Assembly: GCA_905221605.1 (NCBI GenBank)
Contig: CAJNDS010002743.1
Span: 168,634 to 232,633 of the forward strand
Length of the DNA stretch: 64,000 nucleotides
Direction of reading: 5' to 3'
Origin: Symbiodinium natans
Taxonomy: Eukaryota > Sar > Dinophyceae > Suessiales > Symbiodiniaceae
Part shown: positions 47,893-59,519 of the stretch, in pieces
Layout of the letters: each line of letters starts with the position of its first letter
How positions within the stretch are numbered: position 1 is the first letter of the stretch
Notes under the pieces: model-generated
What the model saw: the letters and a program-made list of their open reading frames with translations, nothing else
The model's database searches: none
What the model was told of the DNA's origin: nothing
Position numbers and translations under genes: made by a program

Positions 47893-50800
47893 CTGGCAAC
47901 CTGCAAGCGCCAACGGGGTCAGACACAGCCGGCTATAGATGCAAGCGAGAGCACAGGCACACGCTCATATAAGAGAACCGAAGCACGTAAGAGGAACGCA
48001 ACCACAATCGCAAAGATATAGCAAGTGAATCAAAGAAGAGACGGAGGCAAAAGGACAAGAAGAATGAGGATCTCCGTACTGCAACACATGGGAAGCGAAA
48101 TGTCTCGCCCGAGTCGGTCAACGATCAGAAGTGCGCAAACACTGGTGCATGTTATCTGCAGGTGCAGACCGCTTTCCTTCCTCTCATGTCATGCACTTAC
48201 AAGTACCAGCGGAACTGCAGTGCATGAGGACATCAAGGGTGGGGAAGAAGGCCGGCTGTTCGTTCGGGATTTCCGAACTGCATCAAGTGACACATCAGCT
48301 GTTTCAGGCCCAGCGGTTCATGAGCCCAGCATCCCGTCTGCTTTGTCATCAAGTTACATGTTCCTTCATCTGCGAAGGAAGTGCAAGGGTGAGCGACCAG
48401 GAAACGCAGACGACTCGGTTTGCTTCACTTGTGTGAGAGAAAAAAAACTTTGTGCATAAACCGGGGCTGCCTCAACGAGGCACTCTTCAACACAATGCCT
48501 GGGATTGTTGTTGTCGTTAATCCATAAGCGGCTCTGAATTCCGTGAGGCGTACTAGAACGCCCAGGGTCGAGCAATATCTGCAGCTCAGGCATCAGGACC
48601 GGCCAGGGGCAGAGAGCAACTCGGTTGAGGAAACTGCACGACTTCCGGCGCTCGGCCTCAGTTCCCGCTTTGCATGCCAGATAGTTTTTTCTGGTATTCT
48701 TTGGATGTATCTGAGCGGATCTCCCCCTGACACGTTGCCAAACTCTAACAACACCTTTAGGGCCTTTTAGGGCTAAGCGACCCGCCTCGGCCGGGGCCTG
48801 CCCAGCGGCGAGGCAACCCAAACTTGAGATCGCAGGGTGCTTCGTGCAATCGTTTTTTGCGGGGCTTCTGGCAGTAGGCGGATGCGGGAGGAAGCGCAAC
48901 GGGTCCGGGGGTGAGCCCCTGGTCCTGATGGCTAGGAAGGCCAAATCAAATAAAGGGCCACATCTGGGCACGGGAAGGATGGAAGGGTTACACCACCCAA
49001 ACACCTACGGCCGGATGAGTGCGCCCACGGAGTAGGGTAGGACCGGGAAGGCTCAAGACAGAAACTGAATGTCAGCCTCCGATAATCTTGACTTTTACTG
49101 GAGACCCAGTACCCCTACAATCACGACATTGTGAACTCTTCCGAAATATGAGGCTTTATTCAGGGAACCCCCTACTCAACTCAGGAAGATGCATTCGTGC
49201 AGGGGCTCAGCCCAGCTCGGCCGGCCGAGGCAGTTTTCGACACTGACAATGCTGCTGCTGATGCGGCCAGGGTGCTGACCCTGGAAGCTAACCTCCAACT
49301 GTGTCAAGCAGATTAAGTAGGAGGGACCTGATCCAATGGCCTTCTATGCTGGACTCATATCTCTTGCGTGGCCTGCATGCAAGCCGAACTTGACGAGAGA
49401 AGCTGTATTCGTGCACTACGTGCACAAAGGTCTCTGCAATCCTGGACGCGCGGCAGGTGCGAGGATTGTAAGACAAATACTAGCCGAACCCCCAGCCCAA
49501 ATAGTCAACAGGGCTTTTTAGGATTAGACTTAACTGGCAGAACCAACCATTTGCTCGATCCTGCGGCTTTGCAGCTGTAAGCTTGGCAGGTGATCGGCTC
49601 GGCGAGTAACTACCAGGACGTGACATGCAATCTTCAACACCAAGCAGCTTTGTTGGTACGGCATGCAGACGAACGAAGTTCTTGCCGCTAGGAGATATTC
49701 AGCCATCTCTTGATTGACCACGACTTGCTACGCACAGACGGAGAGGAGCGTAAGCTTTCCGATGGCAAGGGCTTTCTGTGCTTCGACAGCAGCAAATGCG
49801 ACGCCTTAGTTGGCGAGTTGGAACATCGTCTAGCAGCTTTGGCGCTTCAACAATGATTTTCTTAGGTGGTTCGAATTTAGAGGAAGTGGGGGCCTTCAAT
49901 TTGAAATATGGAGGCAACCCAAGTCCTTTTCTTCTTTTCGGTTGGTTCGAAGCCGCGACTTGCGAGCGGGACCTAGGCGAGAGAGCGCGCTTCCGAGCAC
50001 CGAGTGCATGCGGGACCGAGGCGAAAATGCGTGCACGACCTACGTGAGAGTGCTTTTTGACCACGGAATGTGTCCGGGACTTCGGCGAAAGAATCAGTTT
50101 GGACATGGAACTTGGGTTTTTCGTGTGCCAAACTACTCCGAAGCAAAGCAAAAAAAACAAACGCTGCTCAAAAATCCGGACCCTTTGTGCAGGACCCTAT
50201 GGTCCCCTCGATTGACTCGGCCCTTTGGCAGAGGCCTTGTTGCCGTCGTCATCATCGTCCCAAACCTTAGACCCTCGGCCTCTTGCGCATACCATGATAT
50301 ACCATTGCGTCAGCGCAGGCTGCCAGCGGCGCCTCGGCGCAATGTCTTGCACAGCACGGCCCTGAGGGCACCGAGCCAGCGCACCCTGCTTTGCTGGCTG
50401 CCGCTTTTGGTGCCTAGAGGCCGAGGTTGGGTGGCTGCAGTCTCGCTGGTGAAGCATGCTTTTTCCAAGGACTCGCAGCGTTCCAAAGCAGCAGGCTGGG
50501 TGTGCAAAGCTCCGTCCCGTCCGGAAGCTGTTCAGGGAGCGAACCTGCGGGAAAGTGAAACGTGACCTCTCTCGTCTCATGCTCTTTGTCAGTTTCGTAC
50601 CTGGGAGCTACGTGGCGGAATTTCCTGCCGGCAACTGGAGCGAGGCAAAGCTTCAGAGTTCGAGTTTCAGAGCATCGACCCCTAGCATCCACTAGTACCT
50701 AGTAGCTGTAGCTCCTGGTTCCCCGGAACTCCGGAAGCCCAAGCCGATCGCCAGCTGTTCGTGGGCCGGCACCGCTTCCCGGTCCTGCAGACGGACATCC

Positions 50801-51106
50801 AAGTCTGCGGCTGAGACTCTCTAGCGAGGCACTGGAGACACCGAATTCTCCAGAGCCTGAAGCATGGGTGGAACACTTAGGACCTCAGGTTCTTGGTGTG
50901 TCTTGCAAAACGTGCCCCGAAACCATGTTCAGCCAAGCTCACACCGGCGACCCACCAAGCCCTGCAGAAAAGCCCTGATCCCCCAAAACCTTGCAGAAAA
51001 TCGATCAGCCAGTCTCCTCTGTCACCACGCGTGCTCCAGGCGCTGCTGAGACGCTACACTCTTCCAGCGGCCCCTTGGGCCGATTTCCAGTCTTCATATA
51101 GAGGAA
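47893..51106. other. Stretch without a supported gene
   Basis: A 208-codon + strand frame (49942-50565) crosses diverged ~50-bp repeats (GGGACC.AGGCGA motifs at about 49967-50090) and is not convincing. A 145-codon frame at 48025-48459 might include an exon (GRLFVRDFRTASSDTSAVSG), but there is no family match. Confidence 0.35.
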
Positions 51107-51253
51107 AAATTATCATCAGTATTATCATTATCATCATCATCATAATCATTATTATTTTTATTGTTATTGTTATTATTATTATTATTATCATAGTTATTTG
51201 TATTATTATTAAAAAACATATATAAATAAATAAATATATATAAATATAAATAA

Positions 51254-51335
<82 letters not shown>
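51107..51335. repeat. AT-rich compound microsatellite: (ATC/ATT)n, (AAAT)n, (TA)n
   Basis: About 230 bp: ATC and ATT triplets, then TAAA/TAAATA units, then two long TA dinucleotide runs separated by TTTTT. ORFs across it (poly-Ile, poly-Asn/Asp, Tyr-Ile) are artefacts. Confidence 0.95.
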
Positions 51336-51336
<1 letters not shown>

Positions 51337-53189
51337 TTCTGCTTTTGGGGTTTCGGGGTTTCGATTAGGGGCTTGTGCATGCATGGAACAAGCATGTAGA
51401 ACAACCCTCACATGCGCCTACTGATCCAAACACATGTTTGGCAATTGTTGGGCTGAGCTGCAGGGCTCGGAAATGCAGCGATGTTTTGCATACTTGCAAA
51501 GCAAAATGATCAGCTGCACTTGGCTAGCAAGGACAATGTTGCTTCTCGAGCCTCCGTTTCGACCTCGAGATTGGTGGAGGGATGCTGTGCATCGGACAGT
51601 TTCATGCTTCATACCTTGAAGTTGTGTTCCGCGTGGTGCAAAGTTGTGTAGTCCAGCGGTGTGCAGGCAAACCCTTTTCTTCGTTTTTGTGTCACAGTTT
51701 CAGGCGATGGCGCGTGTCTTTGCGCTGTACCGGGCGCTAGAGCCTTGAGCTTAGAGAGCATTGAACAGACTTCTCACACAGAAAGCTGGCTTTCATAGAT
51801 GCCATGCTGTCGAAAGATTAACAGCACGCAGTGTCCATAATTATGGTCCCTTTTTGGGTCCTGGATATATGTGGGCCCCGTTTTTATAACGGGGCGGAAA
51901 ACTACCCTATTGTTTCTCGGCGCAACAACGATGTCCTTGACGATCAGCTGTCTAAGCCTCTGCAAGTGAATAACCCCAAAGGCACTCTTGGGTCCTAGAT
52001 CATGAACACCGGGAGCTCAGGCATCTGGGAGTGCCGGCTTTGGGACCAAGTAGGCTTTATCCTTTGTGTCCAGTGTTTGTTTGATTAATGCACATGTCTC
52101 CAGTTGGTCGCTGAGGAATCCAGTGTTGGCTGCCGGCCAAAGGAGTTCGCACCAGCTTAGCTGGGTTCCTAACACATCCGCCACTGATGCTGACCAGTCT
52201 GATCTGAAGGCGGTAGATCAGGTGAACTTGGCTATGAGCTGCTCTTGCATGGTGTCGCCAGAGGCTCTTGGCGACCATCTTCGAAAGAAGCTGCCGACGT
52301 CGAGTGCCCAAGGATTTGAGGATGTTTCAGGGCATTTCTTTAGGAGCTTGGGGATTCTTGAATGCCACTTTTGTCATTTTGTTGAGTTTGACGTCTGAAT
52401 CTTGAAATACATGTATATAACGAATCCTAAGCCCAAGTGGAAGAATGCAATTGTACACGCTTGCGCGCACCGCCGCGGCAGCCGGGGTGGCCCATGTCCC
52501 AAGGGGGCTAGGCCGGTGGCCAGGGCGGGGAGCTAGGGTGTGGGCTCAGGTGGGTGCGCTAGTGTGGGAGCCGTTTGAATGTCGGGTGCCTCCCATACTC
52601 CTACGGGACAATTCTGGTGAATTCAAGCAGGAGTGCATCTTGCAATCCTGAAGGGCTTCCTAGTTAAACCTCACGGAAAGCATGATCTGACTGTGTATTC
52701 TAATGAAACTAATGAGGACCGGAGTTTCATCACATGAACACAACAAAAGCCTACTTAGTTCGGCTCGTTTTGGGGGTCTTAATTTAGTTGTTTTAGCGGT
52801 AGGTCTGCATGAAAAAACTACAGATAGTAATTAGTAATTGGAATGCTACTTGGTAGGACTCATAATTTTGCTTGATGAAAATTCCAAGATCTCGCTGACA
52901 TGAGACGGTAACATACAACATACTGATACAAAGATACATATGAACTCTTGCAGTTCTAACTAATATCACAGGCACTCGTAGTAAAAGCACGCTCAACACA
53001 TGTAAGGAAACACAATCTAACACTGTCGGGTGCAGCTTCCTCTTTTTTAGCCAAAGTATCCGACATTCGCCACAACGGCCGGCCAGGTACGAGCTGTTCG
53101 CGTCACCCTTCAACGCAAGAGTCCAGAACGGCAAGCCCCGAACTGAGTCACAGGTCCGGGGCTGCGGAGTTTTCCTAAGGATCTCACGT
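51336..53189. other. Stretch without a supported gene
   Basis: One exon-like frame (52066-52398) contains DQVNLAMSCSCMVSPEALGD and GFEDVSGHFFRSLGIL. I cannot place it in a family. 52660-53060 is AT-richer and has no coding signal. Confidence 0.35.
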
Positions 53190-53470
53190 AGCAGTCAAGG
53201 CCTCAGGCTTAGCTGTAGCAGGAGCAGTAGGAGGAAGCGCAGGAGCAGCAGGAGAAGCAACCGGTAGTAGCAGTCGGAGCTCTAGTAACAATAGTAGCTG
53301 TAGTCGCTGTAGCAGCTGTCGTAGCAGTATTGGCTTCAGTGGAAGTAGCAGGAGTGGAAGTGGAAGTGGCAGCACAGCAGCAGCAGTAGTATAGTCGTAG
53401 TCGTAGTGTCGTCGTCGTGGTCATCGTTGTTGTCGTCGTGGTTGTCGTCGTCGTCAGCCCCGTCGTTGTC
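53190..53470. repeat. Compound trinucleotide repeat (AGC/AGT)n and (GTC)n
   Basis: Imperfect AGCAGTAG..GTAGTAG triplets (53200-53400), then GTCGTC/GTTGTC (53402-53470). On the minus strand it reads as poly-Thr or poly-Asp/Asn, an artefact. Confidence 0.9.
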
Positions 53471-54103
53471 CTCCGCTTCCTCCTGCTCGTTCCTCGATGA
53501 CCATTGAGGTATGCATCGCGCTTCCCGCATGCCGAGAAGATCTTTGGCTCGGCCGGCTCGTGCGCCTTCCTTCCACTTGTTGACACGCACACAGTAGACC
53601 TAGACCGCAGGTCGGGTCTTGGCAAATTGCAACCGACCAGCATGATTGATGGCCATTCCCTGTGGCCCCGAAAATGGCACAGCGCCTGGATACCCACTGG
53701 AGCCATCTAGAGCCGAACCCTGCAGCGGTGCACCTTGCGAAGCCTGCGAGAGCGCCACAAGTGGTGCTGCTGGTCCATCACAGTCTAACGCTGTTAGGGC
53801 AGAAACGATGTGTCCCACACGTCACCTTTCCAGCACTGCGCAGGTATCCTGACGTGCTTGATGACTGGCCATCAACAGCTGTCGAGACCTCATAGTTTTG
53901 ATCCAGGCGGTGAAATTGGAGAGGACATCTCTGTGGTGCACTTGCCAAATGATCGGCTTGTTCTTCTTGCACAGTGTTCTTGTGGATGCTTGCTGCTTTA
54001 GATGCGCCACAGCAAAAGCTTCGATGCGAAGGTTGTGTCGGTGAACCCGCCGTTCTCAGATGCGTGACCTTCCAGCTGAGACCTGCAGCTTGCAACCGTT
54101 GGC

Positions 54104-54667
54104 TCACTTGACCGTTGATAAGCTTTTGGAAGTGGAGTCTAGTGGAATGAGCTGACACGAGCCGGTCTCCACGAGAGGTACTTGGATGATGTTGTCGGCA
54201 AGCAGCTGGACCGAATTGTCACGGGGTTCAAGAAGGCACGCGATTTTCACTCTGCTGCTCGCAATATGCTCCGTCGCACCACTGTCACAGGTGCACCTTT
54301 TCGTGCCTGTTCGTGACGCGCCTCGTTCTCGGATTTGCATCGAGGGTTGCAAGGCAAATGCCCGGTATGTGCGCCGCCCAGCTTTCCGCAGGCCGTGGCG
54401 AAAACAGTTGCGGCGTCTCTCCAATGCACGGTTTGTTTGCTCCCCAGCAACACGGAAGAGTCTCAGCGACGCAACTGCGTGCAGTATGTGCAGTACACAG
54501 TTGCAGGGCCATATGGTTTTTGGGGCACTTAAGGTACAGGACTTCTTCGATGCCACAGCATTGAAGGAGAGCTTGGTCTTGTTTGTCAGTTCGTAGTCCA
54601 TTCTGGGGATGTGAGAGAGAGAGCTGTGCAGCAGCAGCACCTTGTGCAGCCCCGCCTCTACACCCAT
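54104..54667 (-). mobile_element. Possible Ty1/copia retrotransposon protease relic
   Basis: A 187-codon minus-strand frame contains CTCDSGATEHIASS (Asp codon at about 54284-54286). This matches the D-S-G-A-[TS]-x-H active-site pattern of copia-type aspartic proteases, and is followed by a basic/hydrophobic stretch. Upstream frames have a cysteine-containing piece (ACGKLGGAHTGHLPCNPRCK) that might be a decayed zinc knuckle. No integrase or reverse-transcriptase motif, no long terminal repeats and no intact reading frame were found, so at best this is an old fragment. The call rests on one short motif. Confidence 0.35.
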
Positions 54668-54914
54668 CTAAACCCGGGCCAGAAGCCATGAAGCTCAGTG
54701 TGGACGAGGACCGGCATTTGGAGCAGCCGGTGCTCCACTGGCAGGCTGGGAGCCCTTGCTGTAGTGAAACATTCTCTCGCAACTGGTTGCATGGCTGAAA
54801 GTTTGCACTACCCTGGTCTTTTGTAGGGAAGCGAGCTGGCGCCAGCTGAACCCTAGCTGTGGACTGAACAGTGCCTGGTCGAGAGATGGTGCCGTATGTC
54901 AGAAGGTCTGGCAT

Positions 54915-57900
54915 GGTGGATGCTCCTCAGCTTGGGCAAACAGATTCCATCAACAGCATGCTCGACCTAACTCAGTCCAAGATTCTGCCCTCCTCCCCCC
55001 CATGCAGACGACCTTTCGCGTACCTCTGTACAGCATCCCGAGCAACAATGCTGTTTCGTACATGCGCAGCGACAGTTACAGCAGCAAGTCAACAAGACTG
55101 TACACTGCAACGTGTGCGCAGTGCGTGAGATAGCCTGAGGTTTTCTGAAGGCAGCCGCGGCAAAACCTAGGTCTGGATCATGTCATCCTTCCGAATCGGG
55201 TGAAGCCCGTATGCTGTGGGACGTTGTGCTGGGTGCTGTCTTGCTTAGTGTCTTGCACTGTCTTGCGCTCTACAGTACGAGTCTCATGTGCACGCGGCTC
55301 AAGCTTTCCGATGATAGACCACAAGAAGTAAAGCAGGCTCGCTTGCCATGCCATACTGTCCTACTGCGTACACTCAAGATATCCTCCAGCGGACTCCAGC
55401 GCTGATGAGTCCATTAGTCAAGCCTCTAGGCTCCAGCACAGCAATTGAAGAGCGCTGGGGGCCCCTAGCTGCGATGGTCACAGAGGCGAGAAGCTGAGAC
55501 CCCGACCTTTGTGTTCCTGTTGATTCCGGTTGCTTCCTTTTGAGTTTGTTGAGGATCCGCAGTGGGATGCCAGGTCTCGTGAGCCCCTCAGTCTTTGGCC
55601 TTCAGCACTCTATGGCTGCAGTTTTCAGGAGGCTGGATCACTCAATAGCGAAACAAAAGGGACGATAACAGCAACCCTCCTGCCTCCTGGCCCCCGGTAA
55701 GGGGTGCAGGCATCAACACGCCTGAGTCCACCCACGCAGTCTTCGTAAGCCGCTCTCGACACCCAGACTCCTCTCTACCAAACACAGGACCTCAATGAGG
55801 GGGCTCTTGGCCCCTAGCAGTCGTGCTTCATCCCTGGCCAAGGCGAGCTGGTTCAGAGGAGCCCGTCGAGATTCGGACTCGCAGCCGACGGCCGAAAAGG
55901 CCACGAAAGGAGCCGAAGACACAGCCCCAAGGAGGCCCGAGAAGATCTGCCCGAATGCGCAGCCGTAGGGGTTGCCATTTTAATAGTGTTGACTGGTTGG
56001 GGTCTGGGGTTGGGGAGGTTCCGCAAAGCGTTCGAAAGCTTTCATTATATTTTTTTGGTGTGGGGGAGGGGGGTGTTTTGAGTTCTGGGGGGTGGCCTTT
56101 GGCATGCTCAGGTCTCTCAGTGCCAGGCCACGGCAGCCGCGGCAGCCGCGGCAGGAATCGGCCCCGCCGCGGCAGGAATCGACCCCCAAGACTCCAAATG
56201 ACAAGAAGGACCTGGCCGACGAGAGTGGTGGGCCTAGTCAAAGGTTTGTTGCTCTCAGGGGCGTCAGTATTTTGGCAAAGAACAGCAGCAACCTATTCTG
56301 CGTATGTCAAGCATTGTCAAACGTGTTCTACATCATGTTAACACTTCTGCAGGGACTGAAGAACAGCCGAGTGTTCTCCAAGGCTATGACCGAAATGCCG
56401 TCAAGCTGCCAGGGGACCTTGGAGTTCGTGCCAACTCATGTCAAGGGATCTCTGGGTGCATTTGGTTCACAAGAAGAGCAGCTGAGGCGCACGCCGGTCG
56501 AAGTCACCATGGCAAAATCTGGAGGCCTAGAAGGGCCTTGAGTACGTCGCGAAGTGGGCAGGTCTGTTGAGCTCATACACGAGTCGCCCGGCAGTGCGTG
56601 CAGCATGCGTGCGATGTATGATCTGGTCTCGTCTTCTTTTCTTCCTCCTATCCCCTTCTTCCAGCCTTCCTCCTCCCTGCCAACCTTCTCAAATCCCTGG
56701 GGACTGTGGCCTCGGGGGACCTTACCTCCCTGAAGCCAAAATAGCGCCCTAAACCCCTGAACTCCCTAAACCCTCAGTATGAAACTCTGAATGCCCGACA
56801 GGTAAGGGTGGCAAGCAAGGCAAGAGCCCTGCCCTTGGAATCGGAAGCCCCATGTCCGCTGCGGCTTCGGGTTTCGGGTTTAGGCCCCTTGTCCTGCTGG
56901 GAGTATAGAAACTTCAGGGTCATAGGGTCTAGGGTTTCATGGGGGTCTTCAGGGATCAACGCATCTACTTGGAGATTCTGGGTACCATCTTACAAGGGGC
57001 ACGCGACCAAGCAGCTACACTTTTGTTCCTTGTTGCGTAAAGATATGGCTCCCTACCAATGACAGCTGCTCGATGTTCCTTTCCGTCCACAAGCTTAGGA
57101 ATTGTGAACGATTTGCCTGAAAGGTGTGCTCTAGCTAGAATAAGGCCCCAACGTTAAATCAAACGGTCAGGTCTCTGGATGGGTGCTGATCAGTCGACGA
57201 AGGCGCTGCGTTTTGGAGAGCCCTCTGAGGGTTCGTTGGTGCACGGTGCTTGGGGGTCGAGGGTTTTGAGTTGCTATGAATTGCTTCACCAGCGATTCAG
57301 GCTACCAGCTTCTTCAGCGCGAAAGGACATGCTGTGCTTCAGTTTGGGCATCTTGTGGTAGCTTTTGTAGGCGCCATCTTGAGCACTTGTGGTAGATGAA
57401 GCGCACGGCGCGCCTACTGGGCAGGAGCCCGACCTGAAACAGGCAGGAGCCTAGTGTATGAGTGCAGCTGGCATGCAGGAAGCAGCCTACAAAACTTGCC
57501 CCAAGCGGTTCATAGGTCAGTACCGAAATCGCTCTGGCTCGGGATGCTGCAGGTTTAGGGCGTTGAGGGCAGCAAGACCAAGATGTAACCTCAATGCATG
57601 ATCTTCACTGTGTAAAGCTGCTGCCGACTTCGGTCGTCAGCTCCTGCCAGGGAAAGGCGACCTGGAAGGCAAGGGCTCTCAGAAAGGCGGCCGGGAAGCT
57701 TCCGGGAGATCTTGGGACATCTTGGGACGAGGTGCCATGCTGTGCTAAGCTGGCTCTTGCAGGCCAGAATGGCGGTGAGCATGCTAGCCTTGGAAAGAAC
57801 CGAACTGGTACCTCGCCCCAGTGACTTGCGGCATGCCTGATGTTCTAGCCCAGTGCTGAAGCAGAATTCGACACTCGGGACAAGGGGCGCTCAGGCCTGT

Positions 57901-58472
57901 AATGTAATCACTATAAGCTCGTTGGAGCGGCTAGGCACGAAGGCATCAGCGTATCCATCCTGGTTGTGGCCAGCAGATTCCGAATGATGCTGTCATAGAT
58001 TGTCCATGACTGTCCCTGAGACCTGTGGACGGGCACCGAGCAGAGCCAGGGCCAGGCCGGTGAGAGTTTCGAGCGAATGGCGCGTGGTTCGGGCTTTGTC
58101 GATGAGTCGATTCGCTTGTGTGAAATCGTCGTTCAAAGTAGTTTGACAGGCCGATGTGCGTGATGCGCGCAGCGTCACAGGCCGGATGAGTCGTTTTTCT
58201 CCCAAGTGCTCGGAGAAGCGCCGTGGAAACACGTGAAAAGAGGCACGCTCGCTCCTCGGAGATCAAGGTGGTGCCTTGGCTCATAGTGGCAGCCAGTGCC
58301 AGCGTCGGTGGCAGCCTCCATGTGAGCCGATTCTTGGAAACGCCCAGGCGCTCTCTAGCAAGCGTTCGCCTAAACGAAGTAGTGCAGGGCAAAGCCAGGC
58401 CCCAAGTCAAGATCGTGATCTTGTGGTCGACGCCAAGAGAGTCTTCGTGTCAACAATGCTTCATCTGGCCAC
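54915..58472. other. Stretch without a supported gene
   Basis: Holds a CGGCAGCCG-type repeat (about 56128-56176), short telomere-like fragments (CCCTAAACCC near 56748-56776), and T/C-rich DNA (56630-56700). A 149-codon + frame (56092-56541) includes LLQGLKNSRVFSKAMTEMPS and could contain an exon. No family match. Confidence 0.35.
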
Positions 58473-59519
58473 ATGCAGCCTTCTAAAGCTTCTTCCAAGG
58501 TGACCTGCTTTGTGGAGGCCGAAGGGGTGTTTTTGTTGCCGCATGCCAGGCGGTGTCGGTTGTCTTGCCAGGACGGTGCAAAGGTTGACTTTGGCTGCTT
58601 GGTCGAGGCCCGCGCGGCTAAGTCCTTGCCAGAATGACCAACAGCATGTGCATTTTGTAGTGTGTGTGGCAGTGATGTAGTGCAGCTCTTTTTGCAATTA
58701 GGCCCTGCTGCCGAACTCCCACATTGACTGACCGGCATGCTTGGAACCTCTAGCGACAGTAACTTCGAGAGTCTACAAGAGTCGAGTTCGGTGAGACGAA
58801 GACTCTCAGATGCCTGCAAGTGCCAGGACTTCCCGGCCTTTCCTGGTGATTTGTTAATGTCCCTTGTGGTCGATGAGATCGATGCGAAGGCCGTCAGCTT
58901 CGGACAGGTCTGCTAAACTGTACAAAGGTGCATCAGAGCAGGGGCACGCCTCAAAGCAAGGAAGAGCGTGTCGTCGTGAAGTTCATGGATGATACCGGTT
59001 GGGAGGACGCTCACGATCCCACTAGCGCCTCATCTTGGTCCGAGCTTTGCTTCAAGGAGAACTACTGCTCCGATGGTTACTGTGAGACAGACGTCGAAGA
59101 TGAGCGTCCAGGCAGGGTATTCTCCCGAATCCTGCAAGAGCACGCACGAGGTGTCAAGTGGTACAGCCCATAGCCATACAGTTTACTGAAGAAGATATTC
59201 TGGTGTGAAGCATGGAAGGCGAAAGAACCAACGGCTCCCCGCCGAAGGCCAGCATCTTGCTCCGAGTGCGTTTGGGTGTGCCGCTGCCAAGCCTGACCGA
59301 CCTGTGGAGGTGACCCCCAGCATGCATTCTACCAGGCCTCACTTCTTAACAGCGTGCCCCGTCCGAGAGTCCATATATGACGCTGCTGGCAGGGAGGTTT
59401 TCCCTGAGCCGGATGAGGTGCCAAGGCTTGCAGAATTCTTTCCTCAGCTGGGCTGTTGTGGCCGTCAGGGTTCTCATTCCCACCGTCTTGTACCGTCTTT
59501 CGAGGCTCACGCGTTCTGA
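58473..59519 (+). CDS. Unidentified multi-exon gene (exon-like blocks)
   Basis: Four neighbouring + strand frames look like protein. 58473-58637 begins MQPSKASSKVTCFVEAEGVF and contains RCRLSCQDGAKVDFGCLVEA. 58737-58916 contains SNFESLQESSSVRRRLSDAC and LMSLVVDEIDAKAVSFGQ. 58928-59173 contains EERVVVKFMDDTGWEDAHDP and the acidic DGYCETDVEDERPGRVFSRI. 59205-59519 contains ESIYDAAGREVFPEPDEVPR. The blocks are in order and need short introns to join. The composition (acidic loops, Cys pairs) is coherent, but I do not recognise a domain. Confidence 0.35.

Noticed and set aside
53209-53706. Threonine-rich minus-strand ORF
   Set aside because: Poly-Thr comes from the GTC/GTT triplet repeat. No domain outside it.
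54285-54914. 209-codon minus-strand ORF overlapping the copia-like frame
   Set aside because: Overlaps the frame with the protease motif and has no recognisable retrotransposon domain of its own.
56735-56752. Spliced-leader-like sequence on the minus strand (CTATTTTGGCTTCAG)
   Set aside because: Shares only a 9-base core with the dinoflagellate spliced leader and lacks the rest. Other ATTTTGGC hits (near 118 and 40497) are palindromic coincidences.
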